Source: Branchiostoma floridae (taxonomy: Eukaryota > Chordata > Leptocardii > Amphioxiformes > Branchiostomatidae). Taken from it: a DNA stretch of 64,000 nucleotides. Positions within the stretch are counted from its first letter, which is position 1. Each line of letters begins with the position of its first letter. Shown here in pieces: positions 20,092-33,900 of this stretch. Position numbers and translations under genes: made by a program. The notes below the pieces were generated by a model that worked only from the letters and a program-made list of their open reading frames with translations, searched no databases and was not told the origin of the DNA. The stretch covers positions 14,487,149 to 14,551,148 of the forward strand of contig NC_049996.1 in the NCBI RefSeq assembly GCF_000003815.2. The letters are read 5' to 3'.

Positions 20092-20698
20092 ATCTGTCGT
20101 TTCCGAAGTCTTATTCACCTCAGTATTACCTTATAGAAGACCACCTAATCAGTCGACGCCCAAAGCTATATCTTACAACAGTTTGACGTTTCGCGGTCAA
20201 CTGACCCTCTATTTTACGACATTTGAACGTCCCTGACCTGATCCGAAATTTTGCCACACCCATTTAGTGACGTTATGACAAATTTGGTCTGTTCACACAA
20301 GACATGTCAAGTACCTACTAATCACCAGCGATGTAAGAGTTATTGCCCGAAGAACAAGCATTTAAAATACCTGTGGTGTTGGCTTGACGTGAGCAGACAT
20401 CTTTACATGCCGTTTCAAACCTATATATAGCAAGTGTAACTTGTAATTCTACTCAGAAAGGTTTGTCTTTAGGCTCAATCTTGTTGTTTCATTTGAAGTA
20501 TACGTTAACCAGTTGAGTTAATCATGTGTATTCAATGAGAAGTGTATGGTATGTATGTCTTGGCACCCAATATCAGCTAATCTGCCTGGGTTTGCCACGT
20601 ATTGGATAATGTCTGCATTTTCAATAAATGTAAAATCTATTAACATAGATAGATATATTAGATACAGTAATGATTATCTTCTAAGGAACTTGGTACAA

Positions 20699-21070
20699 GA
20701 GCTATGTTGTCTTATAAGTCGATAATGGTGGCCAAAAGTCAAAATAAATTCAGTTGGCAGTCACGCACGGATTGTTCAAATCCCTTTGAAGGTTACAGGA
20801 AAAACACTAATTTTCTCCCAAAAATTAAGGACTTAATGATAGTGTATAACTCCGGAAAAGAGCTATGTTGTCTTATAGGTCAATAATGATGGCTAAAAGT
20901 AAAAGCATGGAGGTTCCTTGGTAAAAGTAAAGTTTTAACTTACTTGGCAGTAAAGGCTGTTAAAACCCTTTGAATCTTTACGGAGAAATCGTGTCCAAAG
21001 TAAAAAAAGGTAATCACTAATTCCCCCCAAAATGAAGGACTTCATGATACTGGATAAGTCAGAATTGTTA
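20699..21070. repeat. Two-unit tandem repeat (about 170 bp)
   Basis: agctatgttgtcttata.gtc.ataatg begins at 20700 and 20861. The units end with the similar words ccaaaaattaaggacttaatgat and ccaaaatgaaggacttcatgat. Confidence 0.65.
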
Positions 21071-23888
21071 GGAAAGAGTTTGACCGTCAATTGCTTCAAA
21101 AACATATGTCGATAACAAATCTCTATTAGTAATGTTCTTTAATGACTTTATTCTACTTGGTCCTTACCTCAAGCAATGCCGCAATCTTTTTTTGTGTTTG
21201 AGTGGCAATTTCCGTCCAAAGATATGGCATATCTCGATTGTTTTTCGTCTATGCCACACTCCCTGCCATTATGATGTCACAGCAGCCATTTTGTAGCGCG
21301 ACAAAAGAGAAATCAAACACATTCCCGCCTCATACATTTTCCTCTAATGAGTTTTCGGCATGCCTGACTTGTCAACGTCTTCCATAAGTGAGACTAAAAA
21401 CTACAGTAATAAGCTAGTATGGCGTCACTAGTCTACATATGTGATTTGTATTCTGATAGCTAATGTGCGAAGAGAAAAATACACGCCTCACCCAGAAATG
21501 AGGTGCGAAACCTAGAATTTCTGGGCATAGTGATGGATTAAAAAGACTTTCATAAATGTCTACTACAATTCAATTCAGTGGTATCATTACTTCGCAGGCG
21601 TTCCCCTTTAGAAAATCATGATCAGTTAGATGAGAAAGAAGGAGCTGTCGTCTGAAGTTATGCTGGAAACCAGACTTTTTTAGCCAGGGCCGACAGAGAA
21701 TCTTTTCGACAGCCAAACCTAGTTGAAATGCAAAGGAATTCTTCATCGAACGTTTTAACATTGTCTCCGTTGATTTCAGCTCTGATCACAGTTAACCCTT
21801 GTTTTTCTCGCTACTTCTGATTTTCAAATGTAGACTGGTAATTAGAAAATGACTACAATGAGTTGAAATTTTGGCACAATTTCTAGTATATCTTGACTTA
21901 TTCATATCTATAGAAAGATAGTCATATATGTAGGCAATGTATTTGTATGCACTTGTCGGTTGATATGTACTGTATGCAGTTGTAATAGACCTTACGAAAG
22001 TCGTTGTTATTTTTTTTGTGTCGATAAAGATTTCACTAAAACTTTGCCCCAGAATTTAAGTTATGTACATTGTTTCTGGCTGGGACGTGGAAAAAACACA
22101 CATCAACGAAACCACCTGTTATTCAATAACCCCTCGCTATTTATCAAACAGATATGCCTTAATCAGCAAAATAGAGTCCCTGACCAGACTTAAGGTCGCT
22201 TTCGTGTCTGATGCTCTAAGGTAGCGAAGAATTTAATGACAACAACGACAATAGTAGTTATCTTAAACTAGCGACACCTAGCATAAGATGACGAAATACC
22301 AGCCTATGTTAGGTGTAATGGTGTTTCTATATTTGACATCTTCTCACACCTTTGGTAAACATTTAATGGGGATTAATGGAAAAATGGAGTTATCATTAAG
22401 TTAACTGTGAGGTCACTTGTTGAGCTGAAGTTACACTTACCACATAGGAGAAGAGACTGTACATACCTTACGCTAAAGAACTTTATTGAATCAGAGACTG
22501 CACTAAGTGATAGGGATCTAACTGTAATGGTGAATGATAGACCGCACTGGAAGGGGAACTTTGTTAATTATACAACTCAATAAGAGTATGACTGTATGTA
22601 TATATGTGTATACAGTTGTATACAGTTGTCACGTTGCATACAGTTGCCCCTGTGATACTTAGTGCTCCAACAGACGAGAGGGTGGAGAAGGAATTGCACA
22701 CCCCTCCTTCACCATAAAAAAAGTCATGTGCAGACAAGTAAATGCCTGTCTGCCTGCTCATCTGTCAAATCGACAGGAGAATAAAAAAAAGGTGTATGTA
22801 CATAGGAGCATCTCCTGGGGAATCATGTAGTATTGATGTTGCTTGTTTTTTGTGCCGTATGGTATATTCCTGACAGCGAGACAGAAGTCCTCAAATCCTC
22901 CGAACGGTTGCAAGTAGGTATGCACTACATGGGCGTCGTCATGGTAACGATGTTTGTTTGTCCCTTGAGCTACCCATAGTGCCACGCGTTTCCCAGCGCG
23001 CAAAGGGACCCGTGATGGTGTCAATTTGCGTACGTATCATGGTATGTCCGAAAGGTGAACGACTCCAAGTGCCCTCCGATTGACCTGATGGCACTCCGAT
23101 TTTCTTGGTGGTCTTCCGCCCATGCGATTTTGAAACATACCGTACTCATCTCTAACTTTTGAAAAATCCAAGAAAGTGCTTTTGAAAAAAAAAAAAACTG
23201 TCATTTTTGTCACTTAAAGTTCACCTAGAAACCTGTACCAGTCACCCGAGAGAGAGAAAAAATAGGATGACCTAATGGTCAACCCCTCCCGCAACGCGGC
23301 GTATCAGAGTACCGTGTGTACTGAGATAGATAATGGTGGTGTATATTAGATAAAGGATGAATAGTAATGTGGGTTACCCATTAGTGGATTACGGTTTATC
23401 ATTGTGAGAAGAATAGGGAGGCAAACAGGTTGCTCATAAAGGCTGGATTATCGAGTTTGTATCACTACTGTCGACGGAACAAAGTGGAGGAAAAGAAAGA
23501 TAGGGAGGGAGAAGTAACCCAGGAGAGAATTCGTTTTAAGAAAATTATAAGAGAATCTTTATTGCAAATTCATGCCCGAAGACCAATTACATGATTGTAT
23601 ATGCATGGAAATACAATGATGATAATAATATAGTATATTAGTGTACAATAAAAATGGACATAAAGTGAAATGAAGGTAATCAACTAGCGCTTGCTATTGG
23701 GTTTAATTTCTTTTCTGTATGCAGTGGAGGATGAAGTTCCCGACATTTTGGGAGACATATTCATTGGGTGGTACTATCAGGAAGACAGTTGCGTGTAGTT
23801 CGGTAAGATATGCAATGCTGGGAAAAATTTTGTTGACTATAAAGGTAGCACGTACTACGTGTCAGTAACTATCAAAGAACAAACAAAA

Positions 23889-24345
23889 ATACATGTTCAC
23901 TTTGAACTTCCGTGCCCATGTTTCTCACCACTTCTACTATCGTCACAGAGCGTCCGTCAGGACGAAAGGGAATGCCTGTGATGATGCTACCGTCAGCTGT
24001 TTTCAGAATCAGTCAAAAGTTCTATAAAACATTCCTGACTACTACAAAATCACATGTTAACTTTGAACTTCCGTGCCTACGTTTTTCACTTCTGTTAACG
24101 CCACAGTGTGTCCGTCAGGAGGAACAGGAATGCCTGTGATGATGCTATCGTCAGCTGTTTTCAGCCATACGTTCTCAAACCTTCCTGACTACTACAAAAA
24201 TACATGTTCACTTTGAACTTCTGTGCTTACATGTACGTTTTTCACTTCTGTTATCGCCACAGTGTGGCAAAAGGAATGCCTGCGATGATGCGCATGCTAT
24301 CGTCAGCTGTTTTCAGCCAGAAGTTCTCAAAACTCCCTGGCTACT
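23889..24345. repeat. Three-unit tandem repeat (about 150-160 bp)
   Basis: catgtt.actttgaacttc starts units at 23892, 24053 and 24203. Each unit contains gtccgtcagga or its relic, ggaatgcctg.gatgatg and cgtcagctgttttcag. The short open frames here are by-products of the repeat. Confidence 0.8.
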
Positions 24346-24834
24346 TCCTCATGTCCCGCTCAGCTGGTGGTAAAACTAGACCATTTATCTTGTGTGTAGT
24401 GTTTGTCCAGCGCCTGACTTTGATGGGCCGTAAGGTGCAGCTTTGACGGCCCGTGCGACGTGCAAACATCGGTGCTTTGTGGCAACTAAGCCGGCGGTGT
24501 ATAAACATTGGTTATGTCAATGGAATAGTACCACATGGCGACATTCTCCGAGATACCAAATGAAGAGATATTTGTCGGAATGGCGGGGTTGTATTGTACG
24601 GTTTACGTAGGGCGTGACACAGTTAAATAAAAGTTAATCTAGGAGGAAATATCGAGGGAAATTTCTCTAGAAAACTGTCAGAGGTTTGTTAATCAAATAT
24701 GTTAAAGTAACAAACTTTTGATTAATGGAAAAACAGACTTTATTAAAAAAACTCTCTTGAAATCAATTCTCTATCAGAAAGAATTTTTCTGCCCAGAAAA
24801 GTATTCTCATAGTCGCTATCTAGCATGCAATTCT

Positions 24835-25060
24835 TTCACAGTAAACCTAGAGGTCCCGAGTTCGATACCCGTACCAAACCTGTGCCCTTGGGAAAGTTAC
24901 TTCACACGACTTTCCTAACTCCACCGAGGTGTCAAAATGGGTAACTGACTTCGGTTGGGGAGGTAAAAGGCAGTGGAAGGAGAGGGATGGGATCCGCCTC
25001 CAAATACCGTGACCCAAACGCAGTGGATAACAACCCACTGCCGCTACGACTGTGGGACTA
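24835..25060 (+). mobile_element. tRNA-like SINE copy
   Basis: B-box-like ggtcccgagttcgatacccg, then ctgtgcccttgggaaagtta, cacgactttcctaactcca, aaaatgggtaactgacttcggttggggaggtaaaaggc, gagagggatgg, ccaaataccgtg and cagtggataacaacccactg. This is the best-preserved member of the family in the window. Confidence 0.6.
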
Positions 25061-26750
25061 CCTAGTACATAGATTTCATCATTGACAGATGTAGGGAAGG
25101 GGGAGGGGCGTGCCATGCAAAAATTATCACGTTTTCCTTCTGCTAAACCTCTTGCTTACACGGCAGCAGTAGCCAAGTTCCGTTGCCATGATAATGTTAC
25201 TTGGCACTTCCATTCTTCCGTCGTATAATCCTTCACAAGCCCAAGTGGCTTACGTGTGTTTCCAAAGTTCAAAAGCGGCTCAAAAGCTTAAATGACATTT
25301 GTTTACACTGAAAAGCAAGAGCACTTGAGAGAGATCTTGTCCACCGTTAATTGCGGACCTAAGACTGACATTTGTGGCTACGACGTTGAAAGGCTTACAA
25401 GGACAACGTCATTTTTGTATGCATAAAAGAAGTTCTGATGACTAAATGTACATGTAATGAAAAAAAAGGCGCGTAAACGACCCACCACGGTTAGCAAACA
25501 TTGGTCAGCGCAATGGTATTTGAGGGTCACACGAAGGTGAACTTTTGTCAGGGATGTTGCCATAGTCACATGTACAAAAACAATTATGACTTGCCCAGGG
25601 CACATGATTGTGCCCTTATTTGGTATAAGCTCTAGTTCGAATTGTGAGCACACTCATCTTCTTATAAAAAGAATACCCGAAAAGTTGAATACGGGAATCT
25701 GAAGTGCATATACACTTGAACATTTGTAGTGACATGTTTGTGAAGGGGTTTAGGTAAACATGTGATACAACTGAAATAACAAAATAACAGTTTAACCCTG
25801 TTATATCTAAGACAAGTGTATTTGCAGTAAGCTGGAATAACAGCAAGAAAACAGGAAATAATTCTGATAATGTTGCCCTTTACCAAACCAATTCAAATGC
25901 ATCATTTATTCTTTCCCATTCAAAAACACGGATTCTGCTCTTTTCTATTACAATGAAAGCTGATGTTGTGTGATGACCCAAGGGCTACCGAAGCTACAGA
26001 AATGGAGATGGGCGCCACCTCTATGCATCTGTGACAGATGTGCGAATGGCCTCAACATTAACTTTCAAGTATTAAAACAACCAACGTGAGGAGTGACACG
26101 TACATACAAAATCATACCGCTGTGAATAAGAATATAGGAATGCATGACAAAAGTGTTTCACTAGTTACTGTATTATGAAGTACGAAACACGTAATACTAT
26201 ACAAACACCTTGTGGATAGTCACGCACATCTGAAAAGTGCAATTAATCAACCACTTGTGAATAAGAGTATAGGAGTGTAACACAAAAGTATTTTCCCATA
26301 TTGACTAAGGAGGGGAGCGCGTTGACGTGTGTTAAATCTTACGTTAAGAAAACAAGGAAACAAATTATCAAAGAAAGACATTTGTTTAAGGACGCGTTGC
26401 GGTGGGGTTGTTTGTCGAGAGGGAGTTTAAAGACCAAAACAAACAAGTCAACAAAAAAGAACTGTCGGCGCAAGCATTGCGTGATTGCATGCGTGACCCT
26501 TTAGTCTTCAATATGACGAGCGTTCAAATATCGTGTTTTACGTTACTTGTATATTTTATCAAAAGAGGCCTTAAAAACAGATTTATAATTTTTTTTTGCA
26601 TTTGTCCACGGGAACACTTGAAGTGTACGTTTTGCCTTAAAATCACTGGAGAATAAAAAATGGACTCGGTATAGATCACCCAAATTCATAAATATTTTCC
26701 TGTCGAGGTAAAAACTTTTAAAAAGGCGTTTCGCTTGCTTACTCTAGTAA

Positions 26751-27261
26751 GGATGCGGTCACATTCGTTGTAGGTCGTCGTAAGAATTCTAACGTCGTGG
26801 AATTTTGAAGCAGACTGTGACAGAACCAACCACCGACAAGGATATAAGACAGTCGTTTCTATAAAAAGATAGCTTAATTTTGTACGACAAATGCATGACT
26901 AAACCCTTAATTTGCGATCGCAGTACATATGGCCGTGAACACACAGACATGTGTGGCATCTTACTTAGCACACAGTCTGGCATAACTTTGTCCGTGTATC
27001 CATGACTAATTGCAGTCAAACCTACCTAAAAACACTAAGGAACTGATAAAACCTGGTTTATGTGGACAGGTGGGCAGTGGACAGGACTTGTAATACTTCT
27101 GTTAATGAGCAAAATGTCTACAAAAACACCACAAAGTGGCCACAATGGCCTGACTGTCCTTATGTAGATCTAGGTGGTCACTTAAGTCAGACCAGGAGGA
27201 AAAAGACGACGCGCGACGACTGTACGAAGAATAGGACCGCACGAAGAAGAGGACCGCGCCC
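26751..27261. mobile_element. Harbinger-like MITE, GCGGTCAC family (copy 1)
   Basis: The left end is GGATGCGGTCACATTCG and the right end is GGACCGCGCCC, flanked by TAA at 26748-26750 and 27262-27264. It shares ends and an internal gacagaaccaaccaccgaca block (inverted) with the element at 29960-30173. Confidence 0.6.
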
Positions 27262-27910
27262 TAACTGATAATGTTGGGGTGGGGCTGGGGGGCAGGCGTT
27301 CTAAACGGAATAGCCATCCAAGCGACCGACCTCCCCCAGTAACAAATACCAGAGTTATGCCAAAGGTTAAAAATCATTCTGTTTGCTACCGGTATACACG
27401 GTCCTTCCGAACCGCCTCAGCACAAGTAGGCTATTTTTCACGGCTTGCGTCAACATTTGTGACGTATTGAGAACTTTGCTCGGTACGTGTTCCGCTAGCC
27501 TGGTCTCCAGTCTCTCCCAGGGCTTCAGGCTGGGTTTCCTCGGCGCTGTGTGCTTCTATCCCCGCCCAGGAAGCTAAACCTACCCGGTGAATCAGCCTTA
27601 GTTGATAAACGGCCTTCCAAGCGGGCCGAGACAAAATGTCGTCGGGGGTATGTCGTCCCCGGTGCCGAAGAGCTTGTCTGTGAGGGCCCTGGCAACAGCC
27701 TGAGTTCAAGGCTAGACGTTCATGTATTAATCACATGGGAAAATGGGAGTGGTCACCATGTGACGTACGTGTCCAACGTGGTCAACCCTAGCCGTGGTGA
27801 CAAAAAACACGAGACTCATTTTTGAACGAGACCCCCGACCGTATCGATCCTACAGCGGCTACTTCTGCATATTTTTGAAGAAAAAATCGTTGAGCAAGTT
27901 CCAAACTACC

Positions 27911-30900
27911 ATGCCAGGGCGGGACAGATCATCCAGGTACTACTCACGCGACATGGATCGTGGCAGCCCCTCCGGATCCTTTGACGTGAGTTAGAATCAC
28001 ATTTTAAGTCGTTAATTTGAATGTTTAACGGGCAGTTGGTGTTTAGCAAGGAAACGCATACCATGAAAGCTACGCAGCGAATTGTTCCGTCCTCTTGGTC
28101 TGGAATGTAAGGGCAGATTTAGAATTGTACCATATGTTACGGAACTAACTCACCTTCGAGGTGAGTTAGAATCATATTTCTAATCGTTAGTTTAAATGTT
28201 TAACGGGCAGTTGGTGCCTAACAAGGAAACGCATGCCACGAAAAATAGGCAACGAATTATGAGCTCCATTCAGTCCTCTTGATCTAAAATTTAAGGGCGT
28301 GTTTAAGTTTAAAATTGTACCGTATCTTACGGGCTATACAATATTCACAATTTTTAAGATAAAAAGGTGTGGCTATTTGAATGGATGTCTATGTTAGCAT
28401 AGGCACAAGGAAACGCATGGCGTGGAAACTAAGCAAGGTGTTGACGAATTGTGAGCCCTATCCATTTCTCTTCGTCAAAAATTTAAGAGCTTGTTAAAAA
28501 TTGTACCATATGTTGCGGGCTATACTCATAGCCACAATTTTCAAACATGAAAAGGTTCGGCTATTCTTATGAATGTGTATGGTAGCATTGGTTAAGCTTA
28601 ATTTTCACATTTAAATGTACAACGGTGGTGTTAGAAAGATCATTTTGACCATGAGAAACAAATACACGTATGAAGTCGTTTTAACCACAATCAGAGTTGA
28701 TTTTGTAATGTTTATTGAAGTCTAACTGGCGCCGTTCAGTCGACTCACCTGTATAAAGTCCGGACAGGTACATGTAAAGACGGCAGGTCACAGTTGCACC
28801 TGTTGAATAGAACAAAGGCGACGGGTGTCTTTTTCTTCCTGGTCTGAACTAAATGACTGTGTAGCCATGGATAAACGGACAAAGTAGTGCCAGACCCAGT
28901 ATTTAGCCTTTTTATGGGCAGTGGTTTGCTATCCATTGTGTCTAAGGCACCAGCTCTATCCTTCTACCGCCTTTTACCTCCCCAACTGAAGTCAGGTACC
29001 CATTTTTTTACACTTGGGTGAAGTGAGGAAAGCCGTGTTTCCCAAGGAGAAAATGTGTAGCTAGGAATTCTAGGAATAAAACGCATATCCTGTAGATCTC
29101 GTGTTCGCCTAGGCCTGGTCACTAGAGTACTCGGTATATGAGTCCACATGCCATATGAAATGGCTCAAAAACATGAACAATGTATCAGGCCCTAAGAAGT
29201 TCAAATACGTGATGAAGGAAACAAGATCACCAGTAAAACGCAACGTGGAAGTTCATAGCGCTTTCAGCCAGTCATTCTGTAACGACTTCAGTAGATAAAG
29301 AAACTTGTAGTTAATCCGTTTAAAAGAAAACCCCTGACAATGATATTACCAACAGTGAGTGAAAAAGAGACCCCACCAGACCTTTACACTGGGGTATGGC
29401 TCGTAGAATTCGGCAAAACAGGGGAAGAATTAACTAGGAGATTCAGTCCGTAGGAAGGTTAACATTTCTCCCTCCAAATAAGCCAAGGAAACCCTCTGAT
29501 AGCCAAACTCCCTCGCAAACAACTCTCCCTATAGCCAGCTCCCAGCGTAGTTAGTCTAGTAGAGACTACGAAAAACTCCTTAAGAACACGCATACTCAAA
29601 ATCGATGGTTATAGATTATTCTCAATGATATTCAAGTGCAAAAGTATGACAGGACATCGATTCATATCGATATGCGCGTGTCAAATATGTTGCACAATCT
29701 TATATCTTATATTCTATACTAGGAAAAGAACGGCCTAGTATTTCCTCGTCTTTTCGTTGCTACGTAACTTCTGTTGAATCTGCAAATTACACATTTGTCT
29801 TGTCTTTGGGCTCCCTTGAAGCTGCTTGTTTTTCTTATCAATCCCTCCAATTTTGTCGCCTACTTATACAAACGATTCAACCCTCCTCAGTTTCGCAGCC
29901 TTTCCTCTTCCTAAATCCTGATAGTTTCGCAAAGTTTTAAGTAAAAACCGGGAAACTAAGGGCGCGGTCACATAGGCCGTACAATCGTCATACGATCGCT
30001 AACTTCGGGCATTTTGGACGACAGCCATGTACGTGTCTTGAAAGTTCAACTGTCTTAGTCCTCAAAATGCTGTTTTGGATCCATGTCGGTGGTTGGTTCT
30101 GTCATCACAGCCTGCTTAAAATCCTACGGCATCAAAATCGCACGATGATCGCGCGACCTATGTGACCGCGCCCTAAGTGCGCACATGTAGATGTTAGACT
30201 CGAGTTCATAAGTGCATTTGCACATCTCAGTCTTTTAGTACCTCAACGAACCTTGATTTGAACTAGTAAATCAACTGCGTCAGCGTAATGTATTAGAAGA
30301 GACGGAATGTATAGACTTGTTATTGCAAATGTTGCACAAAGAAACCCGATGGTAAGGAAACGCCATACAGTGGAAACTGGGCAACGCACATTCATTGGCG
30401 ACCTGCGGTTTAACAATGAAGCATTGAAATTTGGCAACAAAAACCGTGACCTAAAAGGTGCACCTATAGGTGGGTTCACACGTGCGTATTTATTCAGGTC
30501 CGTATGAGGTCCGTATTGAGTTCTTATTATCTACCAGGCTCCACAGGTCGTTTGAAATATATTAGGAATTGAACAAATAACATGCGAAACGAGTTAGCTG
30601 GCCGAGGAAGTTTGGTTTGCAACCCAGCTGGCATCTTATCTGTCTATATTTGTCCAATTTCTACTAAATTTATTTTTCCAGCGATCTGTGGGACTAGTAG
30701 AGGTTTCCATACGGACCTCATACGTACGGACTTGAATATTTGAACCTGGCTTAAATTGTGTATAATGCTCGGTCAGAAGCGTCGTACGATTTTTGTTGTT
30801 GAAGATGTTTCGGCGAGACTATAACAGATCCGCCCGTCTACAAATCTCTAAGACTACATTTTCCATCGGCAGACTTGCACGACTCAATCGTGACTGTCCC

Positions 30901-33900
30901 AAAAACTTTATAGTATGACGAATTTGACCGGGCACGAAACCTAGTTCCTCCATAGTAGACATTAACCGCTGTTTTGTAACAGACTGGAACATTTATGTAC
31001 ATAGCACTTAGAACCTAAAAACGTTTTACGGCTACATTGAAGAGGTAATTTAAGCCTACGTGCTGACCGACTAAATCATCGACCGGTAGTAAAAATAAAG
31101 TTGAAGTAGTTAAAATTCAACTCGTTTGAAATCTGTTCCCCTCCCTTTCTTCCCCTTTCGCTACCTGTTTACAGACATATGTTGCTGTGGCTAAAAAAAG
31201 TTATTGCTGGCTCTTTATGGTAAAGACAAGGGCATGGTATGGACCGATCCTGTCGAACGCCATATCGAACAGATAGAGTCCCCTATTCTATTTCGAACAC
31301 CTCCGTCAAAAGCTGCCACAGCAGGACAGAAATGGCTATTTTTGACGGAGGTGTTCGAAATAGAACAATGATCGAACAGAGGGCGGGGTTTTGGGGATCG
31401 GTCCATTGGAAGGCGGAGCCTATCCTTCTACTTCCACCTCATTTACTTCCTTAACGGCAGTCATCAGGTACACATTTACACCTGGGACGTCACGTTAAGT
31501 GCTTTTCCTAAATATAAGGACACATCGTCTAGCGCTAGCCAGAAATAAAACCCTTAGCCTCTTGATAGAGTGTTCATAAGCCTTTTAGTAACTACTCGGC
31601 TATTAATGACACTAAAGGGGTCTTGATCAGACAAAATGGCAAATTTTGTCCCTTTCAATTTCTTTAACAAATGTTTGTAAAGGTGCACTCTCAATGCACT
31701 TGCGTCAAGCTTGCGTCACTACGGGGTTAATTCATTCACTGCGTCACTGTTCTGTTATTTTCTCCGAATTTTTATACTTAAGATATTGCGTAATACGTAA
31801 AAGTATAACTTAGAAGACGATGAAATACACAAAAAGTAATAAAATTCGTTCCTTATCTCTGAAATTCGTGGAGTATCTTTCGAACCCCGCAGTGACGCAA
31901 GCTTGACGCAAGTGCAGTGAGAGTGCAACTTTTAGGGGTCTTGATCAGAAAAAAATTGCAAATTTGTCCCTTTCAATTTCTTTAACATATGTTCGTAAGA
32001 AATTGGGGAGCAAGTTGAATGTAAAATCCACAGGCCCGTCTAGACGTAGCGGCATAATTTGTAGACACATGCCAAATTCAAAGGCAGTTACGTACTCTTA
32101 AACAGCACTTGGTAGTTTATTGGGGGGGGGGGGGGGGGCACATGAAACAATCCAAAGTGCAAGTTGACGAAGGGCGTTAGAATTGTGATGTTGCAACTGC
32201 GGTAAATTATGGCACCTCGCCCCCTTGACCTATTGATTCGTTTTAACCCCGGCTTCTGTTGTATTGGCTTTGAATGGCCGGGTTCCATTCCTGGGTGTAG
32301 ACTCCCTTGCAGTCTTGGAAGGGGCAGAAACTCGCTATCACGGCAAAACAGCCCCGTTCCGAAGACTGCAAGGTCGTCCATCCTGGGTGGACCTTGTGCC
32401 ATTCCATTTGGAAAGACACCTAGCCCGACTTTCCTCGCTCCGAAAATGGGTACCTGATTTAGGTTGGGGAGGTACAAGGTGGTAGAAAGAGAGGGATGGA
32501 TCCCGGCCTCCAATACCGTGTCTTAGACACCCCTACCCACTGCCAGCCAATACCAGGTCCTAGATACAGTGAATACAGTGGATAGCAGTCCAATGCCCTT
32601 AAGGCCACCTTTTTAACTTCGGTTGATTTGCCCTTTTCTATCTCGACAACTGTTGTGCCTTGACTCTTTACATTTTGATATGTTGACTCCGTGAATGAGT
32701 TTTCAACTGTTTTTATTTAACCACCAATCACTCACCAACGAACATCTATTTTTCTTTCTTTTTAAATGGTAAGAGTGCAAGACATAGACAAATAGACACC
32801 GTGTCACACCGCAATATGGCGGTAACAGCCCCTCTTTAAAAGATGTACATATTGATGATGTCCCAGGTGGAGCGTGTTAATATTAACTAGTTTAACGATC
32901 TGTGACGTTATTGGGTTGGGCCCACATCCTCACGTCATGCAGTACTGACCACTGGTCACGTAGGCGTTACTTGACCATAGCAGTCAAAAATATCTGTGAA
33001 AAAGTGGACCTAGCTATACCACAGTGGTCATATCTTTTTACTATGGTCTTTCCGTGAAGGTCAAGATTATGTTTAGAGTAGAGCAAGATGTAAAATACGA
33101 TCGAAGCAATATTTTGAAGAATTGCAAGATCCTTTCTATCCTTGTCTATCCGGAAATATTGGGTGGCTGCGCCCTCTGAAAAGAAATGTTTGTTTAGTGA
33201 GTAAATAGGTGTATATATAGACAGTACTGGTGTCCTAGATACGGATACTGTGTACCAATAACAAAACTGTACAGTATACATACTATACAAAACTGGCTAC
33301 TTACAAAACGTATGCTATAGTGTACCAATCAATTGCTGTATATGTGAAGCAAAGTTTTGTTTTGACATGATACGACTTTATAAAAAAAAGAGAGCAGAAA
33401 ACCCATATGAAGCGTCGCCCACGCAAGTAGTATGAAGCGTCGCCAAAATGAAAAGAAAAGAAAAGAATGAATCGAGCGGAGGAAAAGTTCTAGCAATTCA
33501 AGGGAAAGATTGCATTTTGCACTCGCAAGCCTGACTATTTATAGCCATAGTAACTACTAACCAGGCAAACAGAGGTGGAACCAGGAATTTAAGGAAGTGG
33601 ATGACAAACAAAGGAGAAGATATCGAGTTACGGAACAGAATTGTTGTGAAAACAGAACCAACAGGAACAAAAGAAATGGCTGTTTGATCGTGTTGTTAGG
33701 AGGACAACCGTACAAACAAGATACGATTGAATCATGTATGTCGTTCTTGTGCCAGTTTGTTAGCACAAACATACTCATCGTAAGATAGTATAGTCTGCGT
33801 TGTTGGAACCACTTTGAAGTAAAGATAAATATCTTACCTAGTGCCCCTAGATATTTGATTAGGTGAAAGGGTGTGGTATTTCTCAGAGAACGCCAGCTAA

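Larger units (their letters stand above)
20092..27910. other. Divergent interval between genes A and B
   Basis: The two start codons (A on -, B on +) are 7.8 kb apart and head to head. No other exon was found on either strand. The interval holds two tandem-repeat blocks, a SINE, a remnant of a retroelement 3' end near 23550-23615, and a Harbinger-like MITE, described separately. No TATA-like box could be tied to either gene. Confidence 0.45.
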
